Shown one piece after another: positions 62,851 through 64,000 of a DNA stretch of 64,000 nt. Position 1 is the first letter of the stretch. The number at the start of each line of letters is the position of its first letter. A program made the translations under genes and the position numbers. The notes below the pieces were generated by a model. That model saw only the letters and a program-made list of their open reading frames with translations, was not told the DNA's origin and did not search any database. Origin of the DNA: Cydia pomonella (taxonomy: Eukaryota; Arthropoda; Insecta; Lepidoptera; Tortricidae); the NCBI RefSeq assembly GCF_033807575.1, contig NC_084730.1, positions 1,533,986 through 1,597,985 on the forward strand, written 5' to 3'.

Positions 62851-63152
62851 TATCTTTGAACTTGGCACAAAACCTTTTAATTTCGGTTTCGCTCAAAAAC
62901 TGTTATTTGTTTAACTTTAACAGATCAGTTCTTGTCAAACTAACCGGTTTAGAGCAATAAAAACCAGTTTCTTCCTATGTTGGCATCTATATTTACGTGG
63001 CACACCACCAGGCTGCCTGGGGGCTATTTTATAAACTGGTTCCGAACCTTGCTGACCACACTATTCTACTATACCTTATTCCAGGGGTTAGTAAGGCCAG
63101 CAAAATTACCCCACAAAATGAATGAACCCCATTGTTATTTATTCCAATTTAA

Positions 63153-63397
63153 ATAAATATAAATATTATAGGACATTATTACACAAATTTGCTAAGTCCC
63201 ACAGTAAGCCCTATAAGGCTTAAGGCGTTGTTGTGGGTACTTAGCCAAGGATATATATAAATACATAGAAAACATCCATGACTCAGCAACAAATATCCGT
63301 GCCATCACACAAATAAATGCCCTTACCCATATTTGAACCCGGGACCATCGGCTTCATAGGCAGGATCACTACCCACTAGGTCAGTCAAGTCATCAAA
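63153..63397 (-). mobile_element. tRNA-headed SINE
   Basis: Reverse-complement copy of the 35511 family, ending about 25 bp before the acceptor of the acidic exon. Confidence 0.87.
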
Positions 63398-63423
63398 CTA
63401 AACTTCTATTCTGTTTATTACAG

Positions 63424-63777
63424 TATAATGTCAGAGTCATTACCCAGCCCGGAGACAGAGAAAGAAGATATCATAGAGCAGGAAGAAATGACATCAGAAA
63501 AGCAAGAGACAATGACAGATAATGAAGAAATGTCAGAAAAAGATTTAACAGATGATGAAGAAGTGACATCAGAAAATGAAGAAGTATCAGAAAAGGAAGA
63601 TGCAATAGAGAATAATGGAATGAAGTCAGAGAAAACTGTGTCAGAGAACATTTTAGAGAGGGATGAAATTACGATAGAGAAGGAAGATATGATGAGCATG
63701 TTTGCCAGTGTGTGGGTGAAGGTAGAGGTAGAGGAGGCAAGAGAGGAAGAGTTGCAGATAGACGAAAGTCTAGATAG
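63424..63777 (+). CDS. First coding exon of an unknown acidic protein
   Basis: Acceptor TGTTTATTACAG at 63412-63423, ATG at 63428, donor GTAAGT at 63778. The 116 whole codons encode a Glu/Ser/Asp-rich, low-complexity protein beginning MSESLPSPETEKEDIIEQEE and ending with WVKVEVEEAREEELQIDESL. There is no signal peptide or membrane segment. The GAA/ATGACA-rich composition suggests internal expansion of a short acidic repeat. Such leaders are common before zinc-finger or other nuclear domains, but nothing downstream is visible, so no function is assigned. The frame on the opposite strand (63825-63418) is its shadow. Confidence 0.6.
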
Positions 63778-63941
63778 GTAAGTTCTACAGTAAAACATAT
63801 ATTTTCTTTTATTATGGCAAAACATCCCAATTTGTTGCCATAAGGAGGCCTTGTCAGGTTAACAAATGTCGACCTTATGGCAAGCAACAAAGTGAGACTT
63901 TTGCCGGCCATGGTCATATATTTTGAATATAAAGAATCATT

Positions 63942-64000
63942 TTGATGATCGGTCTGGCTAAGTGGGTAGTGACCCTGCCTACGAACCTGATGGCCCCCGG
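63942..64000 (+). mobile_element. tRNA-headed SINE, cut by window end
   Basis: A box GGTCTGGCTAAGTGGGTAGTG and the following tRNA-like sequence of the 35511 family. Confidence 0.8.

Noticed and set aside
63418..63825. 135-codon Ser-rich - strand frame
   Set aside because: Antisense shadow of the Glu/Ser-rich exon, which has proper splice signals on +.

Overview
The window is nuclear DNA of an insect, almost certainly a moth or butterfly. The evidence is AT-rich sequence, genes split by GT-AG introns, tRNA-headed SINEs, many LINE 3' ends with short tandem tails, BEL/Pao and RTE-like elements, and abundant small terminal-inverted-repeat (TIR) elements. It does not look bacterial: there are no operons, no Shine-Dalgarno-led genes and no CRISPR.

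Two host genes can be reconstructed at base level. (1) A CD36-family class B scavenger receptor on the + strand, nine exons from 15406 to 26937, lacking only about the first 80-90 residues. Directly behind its first visible exon lies an array of about nine 132-bp copies of that exon, each carrying its own 5' splice donor. (2) FIBP, the FGF intracellular-binding protein, on the - strand: a complete eleven-exon, 357-codon gene with its start at 60977 and stop at 40681. Its intron 5 holds three decayed tandem copies of exon 5. An acidic first coding exon of an unknown + strand gene (63424-63777) follows FIBP in divergent orientation. A broken, Domeless-like cytokine-receptor copy lies on the - strand at 33300-35045.

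Layout: 1-2940, 5' half of a BEL/Pao LTR retrotransposon (- strand) with LTR, a tRNA-Tyr primer-binding site and gag/protease. 2953-15400, AT-rich sequence with a 61-bp minisatellite, decayed LINE pieces and a 3.8-kb TIR element. 15406-27420, the CD36 gene with intronic insertions (hAT-like elements, a recent LINE copy, duplications). 27420-40600, repeats and the receptor pseudogene. 40680-60980, FIBP. 61000-64000, LINE tails, SINEs and the acidic exon.

The most notable mobile element is a 3.5-kb LINE at 46249-49790 inside FIBP intron 9. Its endonuclease/reverse transcriptase frame has no usable upstream ATG. It overlaps the end of ORF1 at TTTAAAC, a textbook -1 frameshift heptamer placed directly before the ORF1 stop. 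A 5'-truncated copy whose encoded protein is identical over 303 residues sits in a CD36 intron, so the family moved recently. The same FIBP intron shows several layers of nested insertion, one with a 15-bp target-site duplication.

All calls come from reading the sequence. Family assignments rest on recalled motifs, not on searches.
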